Shown: positions 31,906 to 42,100 of the stretch, piece after piece
Layout of the letters: each line of letters begins with the position of its first letter
Position numbering within the stretch: the first letter of the stretch is position 1
Source: a bacterium
Lineage (GTDB): Bacteria; Bacillota; Bacilli; Lactobacillales; Streptococcaceae
Direction of reading: 5' to 3'
Length of the DNA: 64,000 nt
NCBI GenBank assembly: GCA_905221095.1
Contig: CAJNBV010000010.1
Location: 5,188-69,187 of the forward strand
Notes under the pieces: model-generated
Database searches by the model: none
The model's input: the letters and a program-made list of their open reading frames with translations, nothing else
What the model was told of the DNA's origin: nothing
Translations under genes and position numbers: made by a program

Positions 31906-32817
31906 ATGAATCAGTATCAGAAAAAGATTGTTAAAGGAACCATTTATTCGCTTCTATCCGGCTTAATCTGGGGAATCTGTGGAATTTTAGGAGAGTATTT
32001 CTTTACTCATTATCAGGTGTCCTCTGGCTGGATTACCTCTATGCGTTTGACACTGGCAGGAAGTCTTGTACTCATTTGGTCTGCAATGCAATTAAAATCA
32101 CAAGTGTTAGATATCTGGCGAGACAAGAAAAATTATCTGTCCTTTCTAGCCTATGCTATTTTGGGAATTTTCTCAGTCCAGTATTTTTTCTATCTCTGCG
32201 TAGAATACTCAAATGCGGCGACAGCAACTATTTTACAGTTTATTAGTCCAGTTTTTATCCTCTTTTACAATCGTTTAGTTTATCACAAACGAGCCTCAAA
32301 AAGCGCTATTTTCTATGTTTTGGTTGCCATGCTGGGTGTTGGCTTGATGGCGACAAAAGGCGATCTCTCTCAGTTATCTATGACGCCACTAGCCCTTGTG
32401 ACGGGTTTGCTGAGTGCCATGGGAGTTATGTTTAATGTTATCCTGCCCCAACCTTTTGCGAAGCGATATGGTTTTGTTCCCACGGTTGGGTGGGGAATGA
32501 TTTTGGCAGGTTTATTTAGCAATGTTCTCTCGCCGGTTTATCAGCTTTCCTTTACTCCTGATATTTGGAGTATCTTGATTTGCCTTATTATCGCTTTCTT
32601 TGGGACGGCTTTTGCCTTTTTCATTTCCATGAAGGCAGTGTCCTTGGTTTCTCCCTTGGTGGTTTCTGTCATTAGTGCCAGTGAACCTCTCTCCTCTGCT
32701 CTCTTGAGTGTTTTGTTTTTAGGATTGGTGGTGGATTGGTCCCTTCTTCTAGCTATGGTCCTGATTATTTTACCCATGATTTTCCTATCAATAGAAGAAG
32801 CGAAAGAAAGTGAATAA
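31906..32817 (+). CDS. EamA/DMT-family transporter
   Basis: 303 aa with ten hydrophobic segments in two EamA repeats. The first repeat has SLLSGLIWGICGILGEYFF and ATATILQFISPVFILFYNRL; the second has SLVSPLVVSVISASEPLSSALLSVLFLG. Substrate unknown (drug/metabolite superfamily). The ATG at 31906 is used; the longer open frame to 31864 runs back through the upstream terminator. TACAAT at 31894-31899 is so close that the mRNA may start at or next to the ATG. No Shine-Dalgarno of note. Confidence 0.85.
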   Translation: MNQYQKKIVKGTIYSLLSGLIWGICGILGEYFFTHYQVSSGWITSMRLTLAGSLVLIWSAMQLKSQVLDIWRDKKNYLSFLAYAILGIFSVQYFFYLCVEYSNAATATILQFISPVFILFYNRLVYHKRASKSAIFYVLVAMLGVGLMATKGDLSQLSMTPLALVTGLLSAMGVMFNVILPQPFAKRYGFVPTVGWGMILAGLFSNVLSPVYQLSFTPDIWSILICLIIAFFGTAFAFFISMKAVSLVSPLVVSVISASEPLSSALLSVLFLGLVVDWSLLLAMVLIILPMIFLSIEEAKESE

Positions 32818-32846
32818 AAAGTCTTTTCTTAATTCTAAAAGTGTGC

Positions 32847-32852
32847 TATACT
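32847..32852 (+). promoter_or_regulatory. promoter of candidate RNA
   Basis: Extended -10 TGC-TATACT with a weak T-rich -35; predicted start near 32859. Confidence 0.55.
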
Positions 32853-32858
32853 AGAATA

Positions 32859-33006
32859 GTCAATAAAACACGGGGAGATAGTTGTGAAGAGTGTTTTTAG
32901 GTTGTATCGGTAGGGGCTTGCTTTTACCGACAGCACGTTTTATCTCACATCCCTAAAAATCATACCTAAAAACAAACAAAAAGGCTTCAAATTTGAGGCC
33001 TTTTTT
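32859..33006 (+). ncRNA. candidate structured RNA or dapD leader
   Basis: About 150 nt between a promoter and a strong terminator, with no ORF. GTTTTTAGGT (32893-32902) pairs with ACCTAAAAAC (32964-32973), enclosing the stem TCGGTA/TACCGA (32907-32912, 32925-32930). A second CCTAAAAA copy at 32952-32959 can compete for the same left arm, giving two exclusive folds. It ends in the terminator at 32978-33006, 40 bp before dapD. It could be an independent small RNA or a regulatory leader. It does not match a lysine riboswitch or T-box that I can recognise. Confidence 0.45.
32978..33006 (+). terminator. terminator upstream of dapD
   Basis: AAAAAGGCTTCAAA/TTTGAGGCCTTTTTT, a 14-bp stem with one G-U pair. 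Confidence 0.85.
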
Positions 33007-33045
33007 GGTAGAATAGGTATCATTAAAATGAACTAGGAGGCGCCT

Positions 33046-33744
33046 ATGACTGCTACAAAAATGAACGCACAAGAAATTATCCAATTTATCGCCAATGCTG
33101 AAAAGAAAACCAGTGTGAAAGTAACATTTGAAGGACAACTCGCAACTGCTGTACCAAGCTCTGTTGTCAAACTAGGGAATGTCTTATTCGGAGACTGGAA
33201 GGACGTATCTCCTCTTCTCGATGGCTTGGTAGAAAATCAAGACTATGTTGTTGAGCAAGACGCTCGTAATTCAGCAGTTCCTTTGCTAGATAAACGTGCT
33301 ATCAACGCTCGTATCGAGCCAGGTGCGATTATCCGTGATCAGGTAGAAATTGGTGATAATGCTGTTATCATGATGGGAGCTGTTATCAATATCGGTGCTG
33401 AAATCGGTGCAGGAACCATGATTGACATGGGTGCTATCCTTGGTGGCCGTGCTATCGTTGGGAAAAACAGCCACGTTGGTGCAGGTGCAGTTTTGGCAGG
33501 TGTGATTGAGCCAGCTAGTGCTGAACCAGTTCGTGTCGGAGATAATGTTCTTATCGGTGCCAATGCAGTGGTTATCGAAGGAGTCCAAATCGGTAGTGGT
33601 TCAGTTGTCGCTGCAGGAGCTATCGTTACCCAAGATGTCCCAGAAAACGTTGTCGTAGCAGGTGTTCCAGCTCGTATCATCAAAGAGATTGATGCCCAAA
33701 CTCAACAAAAAACAGCGCTAGAAGATGCGCTTCGTACCTTGTAA
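33046..33744 (+). CDS. dapD: tetrahydrodipicolinate N-acetyltransferase
   Basis: 232 aa left-handed beta-helix acyltransferase (also named DapH). It acetylates 2,3,4,5-tetrahydrodipicolinate in the acetylase branch of diaminopimelate/lysine synthesis, needed for lysine and the stem peptide. Hexapeptide repeats run from about residue 95 ([28 protein letters not shown]) to residue 205 and end in [20 protein letters not shown] precedes the ATG. The deacetylase for the same branch is encoded next, across a stem-loop. Confidence 0.96.
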   Translation: MTATKMNAQEIIQFIANAEKKTSVKVTFEGQLATAVPSSVVKLGNVLFGDWKDVSPLLDGLVENQDYVVEQDARNSAVPLLDKRAINARIEPGAIIRDQVEIGDNAVIMMGAVINIGAEIGAGTMIDMGAILGGRAIVGKNSHVGAGAVLAGVIEPASAEPVRVGDNVLIGANAVVIEGVQIGSGSVVAAGAIVTQDVPENVVVAGVPARIIKEIDAQTQQKTALEDALRTL

Positions 33745-33756
33745 TTGTAAAAGTAA

Positions 33757-33790
33757 AAAAGAGGCGGAACCCTTTTTCCAGCCTCTTTCT
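33757..33790 (+). terminator. stem-loop between dapD and dapL
   Basis: AAAGAGGC/GCCTCTTT with a 15-nt loop and short T tract. No separate dapL promoter is obvious, so read-through is likely. Confidence 0.7.
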
Positions 33791-33811
33791 GCTATATCGG
33801 AGGATAGATAG

Positions 33812-34942
33812 ATGTTAGATTTGATTCAGACTAGACGAGATTTGCACCAGATTCCAGAGATTGGCTTGGAGGAGTTCAAGACTCATGCTTATTTGCTGGA
33901 TGTGATTGAGAAATTGACTGCGGGCAAGGATTTTGTCCAAGTTCGTACTTGGCGGACAGGTATTTTGGTTTATTTGCAGGGAAGTAAGCCAGAGCGAACC
34001 ATTGGTTGGAGAACAGATATTGATGGCCTACCTATCGTCGAACAAACAGGACTGTCTTTCGCTTCTCAACATCAAGGTCGCATGCACGCTTGTGGACATG
34101 ATTTCCACATGACCATTGCCTTAGGGTGTCTCGAGCGTGCACTGGAGGAGCAACCCAAGAACAATCTGCTCTTCCTTTTTCAGCCTGCTGAAGAAAATGA
34201 AGCTGGTGGCATGCTCATGTATGAAGATGGTGCTTTTGGGGACTGGCTACCAGACCAATTTTATGGCCTTCATGTTCGCCCAGATCTGAAGGTTGGACAG
34301 ATTGCAACCAATACTCATACACTTTTTGCAGGAACCTGTGAGGTGAAGATTCGTTTCAAAGGAAAAGGGGGCCATGCAGCCTTTCCGCATGAAGCCAATG
34401 ACGCTTTGGTAGCGGCTAGTTACTTTGTGACCCAGGTGCAGTCAGTGGTCAGCCGCAATGTCAACCCAATCGAGGGAGCGGTGGTGACCTTTGGCCTTTT
34501 CCAAGCTGGAACCACTAACAATGTCATCACAGACACAGCCTTTTTGCATGGAACCATTCGTGCCTTGACACAGGACATGAGCTTCTTGGTGCAAAAGAGG
34601 GTCAAAACAGTTGCAGAAGGCGTTGCAGCTGCCTTTGATATGGAAGTCGAAGTCGAACTTAAACAAGGGGGCTACTTGCCTGTTGAGAACCATCCAGCCT
34701 TGGCGCGTGAACTGATGGACTTCTTTGAAGAAAAAGAGGGAATCGAGTTGATTGATATCGAACCTGCTATGACAGGCGAGGACTTTGGTTATCTCCTTTC
34801 AAAGGTTGATGGTGTTATGTTTTGGCTGGGTATTGATAGTCCCTACGCCCTTCATCACCCTCAGATGACTCCTAAGGAAGAGGCTTTAGCTATTGGGGTT
34901 GATGCGGTTTCTAGTTTCCTGAAAAAGAAGGCAGCAGAGTAG
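33812..34942 (+). CDS. dapL: N-acetyldiaminopimelate deacetylase
   Basis: 376 aa M20-family metallopeptidase/amidohydrolase catalysing deacetylation of N-acetyl-LL-diaminopimelate. Metal-binding motifs [10 protein letters not shown] (about residues 92-101) and [10 protein letters not shown] are visible, with a later [10 protein letters not shown]. Position directly after dapD favours this function over the generic hippurate hydrolase annotation of the family. CGGAGGA precedes the ATG. Symbol usage varies between organisms, so the name is less sure than the function. Confidence 0.9.
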   Translation: MLDLIQTRRDLHQIPEIGLEEFKTHAYLLDVIEKLTAGKDFVQVRTWRTGILVYLQGSKPERTIGWRTDIDGLPIVEQTGLSFASQHQGRMHACGHDFHMTIALGCLERALEEQPKNNLLFLFQPAEENEAGGMLMYEDGAFGDWLPDQFYGLHVRPDLKVGQIATNTHTLFAGTCEVKIRFKGKGGHAAFPHEANDALVAASYFVTQVQSVVSRNVNPIEGAVVTFGLFQAGTTNNVITDTAFLHGTIRALTQDMSFLVQKRVKTVAEGVAAAFDMEVEVELKQGGYLPVENHPALARELMDFFEEKEGIELIDIEPAMTGEDFGYLLSKVDGVMFWLGIDSPYALHHPQMTPKEEALAIGVDAVSSFLKKKAAE

Positions 34943-34953
34943 AGGATTTGTCT

Positions 34954-35493
34954 ATGAAAGCAGAACTACGTAAGCAAGTCTTGCAAGAAATGAAGGCTAT
35001 CCCTCGAGAGCAAAAACAGGCTATGGATCGAGCTTTAACCGAGCGATTTTTAAAGCATCCCTTTTACAATGAGGCCAAGGTTATCGCAACCTATCTCTCT
35101 TTTCCTCATGAATTTCAAACGCAGGAACTGATTGAGCAGGCGCTGAGGGATGGCAAGAAGGTCCTGATACCCAAAACCTATCCCAAGGGGCGCATGGACT
35201 TTGTGGTCTATGATCCGCAACAACTGGTCAAAACTTCCTTTGGTTTACTGGAGCCACAGGGAGATTTGGAAGTGGTGGATGCCTCTCAGATTGATTTGAT
35301 TCATGTTCCAGGACTGGCTTTTACAATGGAAGGCTACCGGATTGGCTACGGCGGAGGCTATTATGACCGCTATCTGAAACATTTTACTGGTCATACTTTG
35401 AGTCCGGTTTATCCTTGTCAAATTCAGGACTTTATGCCTGAAGATCATGATATTCCTGTTCAGGAGGTTTTGATTGATGAAGGAAATCTTTGA
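34954..35493 (+). CDS. 5-formyltetrahydrofolate cyclo-ligase
   Basis: 179 aa ATP-dependent enzyme converting 5-formyl-THF to 5,10-methenyl-THF. The N-terminal basic segment (KAELRKQVLQEMKAIP) and the C-terminal GYRIGYGGGYYDRYL motif are diagnostic. ATG at 34954 after GAGGA. It lies 11 bp from the upstream gene and overlaps the rhomboid gene by 17 bp, so all three are one transcript. Confidence 0.94.
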   Translation: MKAELRKQVLQEMKAIPREQKQAMDRALTERFLKHPFYNEAKVIATYLSFPHEFQTQELIEQALRDGKKVLIPKTYPKGRMDFVVYDPQQLVKTSFGLLEPQGDLEVVDASQIDLIHVPGLAFTMEGYRIGYGGGYYDRYLKHFTGHTLSPVYPCQIQDFMPEDHDIPVQEVLIDEGNL

Positions 35494-36154
35494 TAGGCGT
35501 TACCCTGTGACGAGTTTCTTCCTCTTAGTGACGGCCTTGGTATTTCTACTAATGTTGGTGACCACAGGTGGAAACTTTTACAGGGCAGATACCTTATTTC
35601 GATTTGGAGCCATGTACGGACCTGCCATTCGTCTCTTTCCTGAGCAGATTTGGCGTCTCTTTTCGGCTATTTTTGTTCATATTGGGTGGGAGCATTTCAT
35701 AGTTAATATGCTTTCGCTTTATTATCTTGGTAGGCAGGTAGAGGAGATTTTCGGTTCTAAGCAGTTTTTCTTTCTCTATCTCTTATCAGGAATGATGGGC
35801 AATCTCTTTGTTTTTGAGTTTAGTTCTAAATCCATAGCGGCAGGTGCATCCACCTCTCTTTATGGTCTTTTTGCCGCGATTATCATTCTTCGCTATGCTA
35901 CGCGTAATCCTTATATCCAACAGCTAGGGCAATCTTATCTGACACTTTTTGTGGTTAACATTATTGGAAGTGTTCTGATTCCAGGAATCAGTCTAGCAGG
36001 CCATATCGGAGGCGCAGTAGGTGGCGCATTTCTAGCAGTTATCTTTCCAGTTAGAGGAGAAAGACGGATGTATAGCGCTAGTCAGAGACTGGTAGCGTTA
36101 GTGTTGTTCGTAGGACTCGCAGTTTTTCTTTTCTACAAGGGAATGGGGTTGTGA
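35477..36154 (+). CDS. rhomboid family intramembrane serine protease
   Basis: 225 aa with about six to seven transmembrane helices. The catalytic serine lies in AGASTSLYGLFAA (GxSx, near residue 123) and the histidine in HIGGAVGG. The HxxxN motif of helix 2 is present as HFIVNM. AGGAGG at 35462-35467 supports the ATG at 35477 inside the preceding gene. In pneumococcus the rhomboid protease is reported to remove flawed competence ComGC pilins. The next gene in pneumococci is galU; here the CRISPR locus intervenes. Confidence 0.92.
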   Translation: MKEIFDRRYPVTSFFLLVTALVFLLMLVTTGGNFYRADTLFRFGAMYGPAIRLFPEQIWRLFSAIFVHIGWEHFIVNMLSLYYLGRQVEEIFGSKQFFFLYLLSGMMGNLFVFEFSSKSIAAGASTSLYGLFAAIIILRYATRNPYIQQLGQSYLTLFVVNIIGSVLIPGISLAGHIGGAVGGAFLAVIFPVRGERRMYSASQRLVALVLFVGLAVFLFYKGMGL

Positions 36155-36181
36155 CGACTAATATGTAAACTTGAATAAGAA

Positions 36182-36210
36182 AAAAGCTACTTAAAAAATG
36201 AGTAGCTTTT
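36182..36210. terminator. bidirectional terminator at the end of the CRISPR array
   Basis: AAAAGCTACT/AGTAGCTTTT, a 10-bp perfect stem with a 9-nt loop; A and T tracts on both sides let it end both the rhomboid operon and the pre-crRNA. Confidence 0.88.
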
Positions 36211-36215
36211 AATGT

Positions 36216-37241
36216 GTTTCGGAACCATTCGAAACAACACAGCTCTAAAACAGTCAGAGTGAATTGTTTTATAATTGGGTCGTTTTGGAACCATTCGAAA
36301 CAACACAGCTCTAAAACCGGTCTCTATGGTAGGCAACCACAACTCCTGTTTTGGAACCATTCGAAACAACACAGCTCTAAAACTCCGAGACATTGGATAA
36401 TGTGGGCAAATCAGTTTTGGAACCATTCGAAACAACACAGCTCTAAAACTGGTTGTATAGGCTGAACCTGTGCGCTGTGGTTTTGGAACCATTCGAAACA
36501 ACACAGCTCTAAAACTCCAGAGAGGAGACGGCTCGATAATCTTCAGTTTTGGAACCATTCGAAACAACACAGCTCTAAAACTCAAATTGAGCTAGATTAG
36601 TCGTGTTACAGGTTTTGGAACCATTCGAAACAACACAGCTCTAAAACTTATCGTTATAGATATTCCCGATTAAAGAGGTTTTGGAACCATTCGAAACAAC
36701 ACAGCTCTAAAACTGATAGGCTTGTAGGAAGGTTGAACTAGACGTTTTGGAACCATTCGAAACAACACAGCTCTAAAACTCAAAAATAAAAGTTGGACTC
36801 TCGTTCCAAGTTTTGGAACCATTCGAAACAACACAGCTCTAAAACATACCAGAGAATATGTTCACAATGGCGTCCGTTTTGGAACCATTCGAAACAACAC
36901 AGCTCTAAAACCTTGGACTTGCGGAAATCGTAGAGGCTAACGTTTTGGAACCATTCGAAACAACACAGCTCTAAAACTGAGCCTTGAGCCATTCTTTGAA
37001 TTGCTCCGTTTTGGAACCATTCGAAACAACACAGCTCTAAAACTTACGCTTTAACCCAAGCAGAAAATGAGATGTTTTGGAACCATTCGAAACAACACAG
37101 CTCTAAAACTCGTTAAAAGTTGGTCCGACTAAAGATATTGTTTTGGAACCATTCGAAACAACACAGCTCTAAAACGCTAATCGATTCTTGTTGTAACGAG
37201 TAATTGTTTTGGAACCATTCGAAACAACACAGCTCTAAAAC
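36216..37241 (-). CRISPR. type II-A CRISPR array, 16 repeats, 15 spacers
   Basis: Sixteen 36-bp repeats and fifteen spacers, every spacer exactly 30 bp (66-bp period). On the transcribed minus strand the repeat begins GTTTTAGAGCTGTGTTG and ends GGTTCCAAAAC, the S. pyogenes/S. thermophilus CRISPR3 type. Fifteen repeats are identical; the leader-distal one (36216-36251) carries one T-to-C change (plus strand), as expected for the oldest end. Leader-proximal spacers are at high coordinates. No spacer has an obvious match inside this window; targets were not searched. Confidence 0.99.
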
Positions 37242-37331
37242 CTCGTAGAAAAATTTTTCTCACAAAATTTCGTAATCGCGCCATTCGTCCCAGCCAGACT
37301 TCAGCTCGTCAGGTTCCAATTGTTACTCTTA
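37242..37331 (-). promoter_or_regulatory. CRISPR leader
   Basis: About 90 bp between csn2 and the first repeat. Its repeat-proximal end reads TTTCTACGAG on the minus strand, the leader-anchoring sequence known for this repeat class that directs Cas1-Cas2 integration to the first repeat. Confidence 0.85.
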
Positions 37332-37336
37332 TTATA
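37331..37336 (-). promoter_or_regulatory. pre-crRNA promoter -10 overlapping the csn2 stop
   Basis: Extended -10 TGG-TATAAT on the minus strand. The hexamer is made from the last csn2 codon GTA and its TAA stop. Predicted start near 37324, so the leader is transcribed. Confidence 0.6.
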
Positions 37337-37994
37337 CCATATTTTCAGGGTTCAAGAAATAGTCTTGATCCAATACATACTGCGGAAAATCATAGATTTT
37401 CCGAGGCTCAACAAACAAGACGGACAGTTGATTGAGTTGGATATACTCTATCAAATTTACTAACTCATCCTTTGATAGATAGGCGGATGCATTGATGAAA
37501 ACAAGGAGTTTCTTTTTAGAAAGATATTTAAAAACCTGGACAATTTCTAGCATCTTTTCAAAAGGTGTATCACTCAGGGTTTCGACTTTGACACCAAGTG
37601 CATCGATTAACTCTAGAATGGTAATTTCATCATACTCTAGGTCTAACTCGTTTTCTAAACACTCAAATGCTAGCAATTCTGTAATCGTAGCAACCAGCTT
37701 TTCAATCATGGATTTGACTTCGGGCTTGTCATTGAGCTGATTTTCAAGATCTGCATGTATCAGCTTGAGCATCGCAGGTGAGTTGAGATTGTATCCTAAG
37801 ACATCCGTTATCACTAGTAATTCAGCTTCTTTCAGATCTTTTAGATTTCTATCAAACAACTTCAACTCCCCATCATCAGTATATTGGTAGAATTGCTTGA
37901 CGATAGTTGAAAAGGTAAACTGGTCCTCCAACACTAAAAAAGTGGCATTTTCAATAGTTAATGGTTCATCCAGTAGTGGGAAATTAATCTTCAT
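37332..37994 (-). CDS. csn2: CRISPR-associated protein Csn2
   Basis: 220 aa, the short Csn2 form of type II-A systems. The family forms tetrameric rings around DNA ends and is needed for spacer acquisition with Cas1, Cas2 and Cas9. Sequence hallmarks are the N-terminal [12 protein letters not shown] and the C-terminal [22 protein letters not shown]. It overlaps cas2 by 11 bp. Last gene of the cas operon, directly upstream of the leader. Confidence 0.96.
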   Translation of the reverse strand: MKINFPLLDEPLTIENATFLVLEDQFTFSTIVKQFYQYTDDGELKLFDRNLKDLKEAELLVITDVLGYNLNSPAMLKLIHADLENQLNDKPEVKSMIEKLVATITELLAFECLENELDLEYDEITILELIDALGVKVETLSDTPFEKMLEIVQVFKYLSKKKLLVFINASAYLSKDELVNLIEYIQLNQLSVLFVEPRKIYDFPQYVLDQDYFLNPENMV

Positions 37995-38328
37995 CTCTAG
38001 GCTCCTCTCCTAGAAAGACCAAGCGTGCATCGGAATTTGCTATGCTGGTATTTCGCTCGCCATTTAAGTAAATCATACGAGAAAACTGCTTTTCTGTAAC
38101 GGTTAAGAGAGTAATGTTCCCTTTTTTAGGGTTATGAGTCTTGAGTCGCTCAATCATGGCGTTATTAGCAGAATTATTGAGCAAGAGCTTGCTATAGATG
38201 GAGAATTGGTGCATGATAAATCCCTCATCTATGAGGAACTTCCGAAATTTCCGATAGGCCTTGCGTTCCTCTACGGTATCGACTGGCATATCAAACATTA
38301 AAATCATACGCATATATCGATAATTCAT
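37984..38328 (-). CDS. cas2: CRISPR-associated endonuclease Cas2
   Basis: 114 aa ferredoxin-fold protein that pairs with Cas1 in the integrase complex. The N-terminal [13 protein letters not shown] strand carries the conserved aspartate, and [20 protein letters not shown] sequence occurs in the C-terminal half. The ATG at 38328 ([14 protein letters not shown]) matches the usual start and overlaps the cas1 stop by 4 bp. Confidence 0.97.
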   Translation of the reverse strand: MNYRYMRMILMFDMPVDTVEERKAYRKFRKFLIDEGFIMHQFSIYSKLLLNNSANNAMIERLKTHNPKKGNITLLTVTEKQFSRMIYLNGERNTSIANSDARLVFLGEEPRDED

Positions 38329-39191
38329 ATCCTAAACTCAGGAACTCCTTTCTCGGGTTGATTGAGAGCTTGGATGACTTTCTTAGTATAGTCACTGATG
38401 ATATTGGACAGGTACATATCTTTACCATTGTAGTGGAAGGTGTCTGAGAAAATAGTAAAAAGTTCTCGTTTGATTTTGATAAAAGAGCTGTTTCGATTTT
38501 CATAGACAATTCTGTCAATAATCGGACGGAAAGGCTCCATAATATCACTGGCTAGGTTGAATTGATTGAACTGATTGGCATGTTTCAAGCCAAACTGAGT
38601 CATACAGCCAGACAAAACAATCTCACGCGCAAACATACTCAAAATCAAAGTGTAGCCATAGTCTAAGGCAGCATTAACATCACTATCTTGCTCACGATTA
38701 AAATCATTTCCAAACAAGGTGTTGAAATAAATACGAGCTGCGTGTCCCTCACGGTTACTAGGATCAAACAAATCCAATCCATGATAGAGATCGATGACGG
38801 ACTGGCTCTTTTCCAGAAAACCACAACTCCCCAGATAAAAAGCTTGATTGAGAATTTTTTGTGCAATGATGGTTGTCCATATTTCCGCCTTTACATCTTC
38901 ATTCCAAGCAATTTGACGAGAGAGTTGCAAACTGGAATCATGACGACCATAGTAAGGCATTAAATATGCCGTTGGTAAGCGTTTATCATCACAAAAGATG
39001 ACCAGAATATTTTCATCCACCAAGCGCTTTATCAGCATAGTGGAGAGAACAATATCTGTCGTCTCCAAAAGCAGGATGTCCACCTCGGACAGGTGAATTA
39101 ACTCTGTCCGAGAGGCATCTTTAAAAATCAAGTGGTTATTCTTGTAGGAGAGCTTAGAGTGCGTATTGACTACAATAGTTCTCCATCCCAT
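38325..39191 (-). CDS. cas1: CRISPR-associated integrase Cas1
   Basis: 288 aa, type II-A Cas1. It catalyses spacer integration at the leader-repeat junction. The metal-binding residues fit Glu148 ([12 protein letters not shown]), His204 ([13 protein letters not shown]) and Glu219 (SDIMEPFRP). Its ATG overlaps the last base of the cas9 stop codon, so it is translationally coupled. Confidence 0.97.
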   Translation of the reverse strand: MGWRTIVVNTHSKLSYKNNHLIFKDASRTELIHLSEVDILLLETTDIVLSTMLIKRLVDENILVIFCDDKRLPTAYLMPYYGRHDSSLQLSRQIAWNEDVKAEIWTTIIAQKILNQAFYLGSCGFLEKSQSVIDLYHGLDLFDPSNREGHAARIYFNTLFGNDFNREQDSDVNAALDYGYTLILSMFAREIVLSGCMTQFGLKHANQFNQFNLASDIMEPFRPIIDRIVYENRNSSFIKIKRELFTIFSDTFHYNGKDMYLSNIISDYTKKVIQALNQPEKGVPEFRI

Positions 39192-42100
39192 TAGTCTTCT
39201 CCTAATTTGCTTAAGTCAATCCGAGTCTCGTAGAGACCAGTTATGGATTGGTGGATGAGGGTGGCGTTGAGGAGTGAAGAAGGTGTATAGTCTCTGTATC
39301 GTGGAATTTTTACTCCCAAGAACTCGAAGTCAGAAGCACTTCCTTGTGAAGTTAACTCGAATAAACCAGCATTTTTACTATTTCTTGGACCAATGAAACT
39401 GAAACATAACTTTTCGATATCAACTGTTTCCCAATCAATAAATGCTTGTCTGATTCTTTCTCCATTTTTTAATGCGCCTACATATTTATCGTTAAAATCA
39501 AGTACAGATTCTAAAAGTTTAGCAAAATCATTTCGATGTTTCTCAACATACTCTATGTGTTCTGGTTCAAGTGTTTTATTAATATTCTTAGCATGATACA
39601 AAAGAGTCGTATACTTTTCGGAGATGACCAATTCATTACCTTTATGAATTTCTCCTCGTTTATTGTTTGTCGATAGAATACTTGCTAGTCTTCTTCTTGT
39701 ACCATCAGGAAACTCAAACAAACTATATTTAGGTAAAGTAATAGTTGATAGAATTTTTATGTATCCTTTTTCAAGAAGATAGTTTTCTTTGTTCTTTTCA
39801 AAATTTATTTTATCTAAAATAGAGATACCTTGAAATTCAAGGACTGTCTTTTGTTGTTTTTTCGCTCCTTTTTCAATAATAGCTTTAACTAAGACCGCGT
39901 ATGAGTTAGAAATACCAGCATAACCACCGTATTTTCGTGGGTCAAGCCCTTGTTTAATTGGTACAAGATTTTCTTTACTATCTTCTGAAGGTTTAGGAGA
40001 TGGATTAGAATTGAACAATCCTCTAGGTTTACCTCTATCTAGACCATGTGTTTGAATCTCTGTCTTCTTCACAATATTCACCTGCGGAAGTGAAAGAACT
40101 TTTTTAATTGTAGCGAAATCTTTTTCTTTATTCCAAGCGATTTCTCCAGTATCCTTAGAGTATTCGATATTCTCTCTTTTTACGATGGTTCCGTCTGCGT
40201 AATGCACCTCTTCTTTAAAGAAGTTCAACAAGTTTGAGTAGAAGAAATACTTTTCAGTTGCTTTTTCAACATCTTTAGGATCTTTGGATCTTGAGATGTA
40301 GCGCTTAAGATCGTACTTTTGATAGTCACCATAGACGAATTCAGGCTCTAGTTTAGGATATTTCTTAAGGATAGCCTTAGCCACTACTGCATTTAAGTAG
40401 GCATCATGTGCATGGTGGTAGTCATTGATTTCCCGCACCTTATATAATTTAAATTCTTTACGGAAGTTGGAAACTAGATTGGATTTCAAAGTGATAATTT
40501 TGACGTTACGGTTCTTCTTATCCTTCTCAGTCACTTCTGTATTAAAACGGGCATCCAAAATCTGAGCAACATGTTTTGTGATTTGCCGTGTTTCAACTAG
40601 TTGGCGTCTGATAAAGCCAACTTTATCTCGCTCATCTAGCCCACCACGTTCAGCCTTGGTTAAATTATTAAATTTACGTTCTGAAATCAATTTGGAATCC
40701 AGTAATTGTTGCCAAAAAGCTTTTCTTTTTTGAACAACCTCTAAACTTGGAACATTATCAGATTTACCACGATTATCCTTTGAACTAGTCAAGACACGGT
40801 TGTCTAGAGAATCATCTTTTATAAAAGCCTGTGGGACGATATGGTCAATGTCATAGCTACTTAGTTGGTTGATGTCAAGAGGTTCCCCAGTGTACATATC
40901 CTTCCCATTTTGGAGATAGTAAAGGAAGAGACGGTCGTTTTGAAGTTGAATATTATCTGTTGGATATTCTTTTAATATATTTGAATCAAGTCCAGGTGCT
41001 AAATTTTTTAGTGCATCTTCAATGCGTTTATATCTTTGTTGGGAATTCTTTTTCCCTCTGGCAGTTGTCTGATTTTCTCGTGCCATCTCAATCACAATGG
41101 ACTCGGGAGTGTGGCCCATAATCTTGACAAGTTCATCAACAATCTTGATACTTTGTAAAATTCCTTTTTTGATAGCAGGACTACCTGGGAGTTCATGGAC
41201 AATTTGCTTCACATCGTTTGTCTTACCAACTACTTGTGCTTTTTGAATAATGTCTTTGAAGGAAAGCCCGTCATCATTGATTAACTGCATAAAATTACGA
41301 TTGCTGTAGCCATCATCAATCAAGTAGTCAAGAATTGTTTTACCAGTTTTTTTATCACAGATACCGTTGATTAGCTTAGCAGAGAGTTTTCCCCAACCAG
41401 TATAATGTTGACGAATCAGTGCTTTAATCACTTTTTCATCAAAGAGAGAGTCATATTGAGCAAGACGTTGCTTGATCATCTCACGATCTTCAAAGATAGT
41501 GAGCATGTGGATGATATTTTCAAGAGTTGCTTCATTTTCAGCATCATCCATAAACGCTTTATCCTTGATTATTTTAAGTAAATCATGATAAGTAGAAAGA
41601 CTAGCGTTAAATTGTTTTTCAATTCCTTTTAGTTCGATTCCATCGTAGCCATCAACATTGTGTAGGTACTGAATGATGTCTTTTTCAGTTACTTTTCTTT
41701 TCTCTTTGAATAATTGATTGACAATTTGCTTCTTTTGCCCACTATCAAGGAATTGATAGTCTCTCAATCCCTCTGCAATAAATTTTACTTTTGTTAATTC
41801 ATTGTAGACAGCAAATGTTTCATACAAGATACTATGCTTGGGCAAAACTTTTTCCTCTGGCAGATACAAGTCATAGTTAGTCATCTTATTGATGAAGTCT
41901 TCCGCAGAGCTTGCTTGATCAACAATTTCTTCAAAATTCCAAGGTCGGATTGCTTGGTCAGAATTTCGAGTAAGCCAAGCAAAATCACGATTGCCACGAG
42001 CCAATGGGCCAATGTAGTAAGGAATACGGAAAGTCAAGATTTTCTCTATCTTTTCTTTATTTTCCTTCAGGAATGGATAATGTTCTCCTTGCCGACGGAT

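Noticed and set aside
32859..33006. Lysine riboswitch upstream of dapD
   Set aside because: The conserved L-box core sequences are not visible; kept only as an unassigned structured RNA.
36187..36992. Open reading frames on both strands across the CRISPR array
   Set aside because: They consist of translated 66-bp repeat units; the array, leader and cas genes explain the region.
36252..37205. Self-targeting spacers
   Set aside because: Reading the 15 spacers against the window showed no clear match; the rest of the genome was not available.
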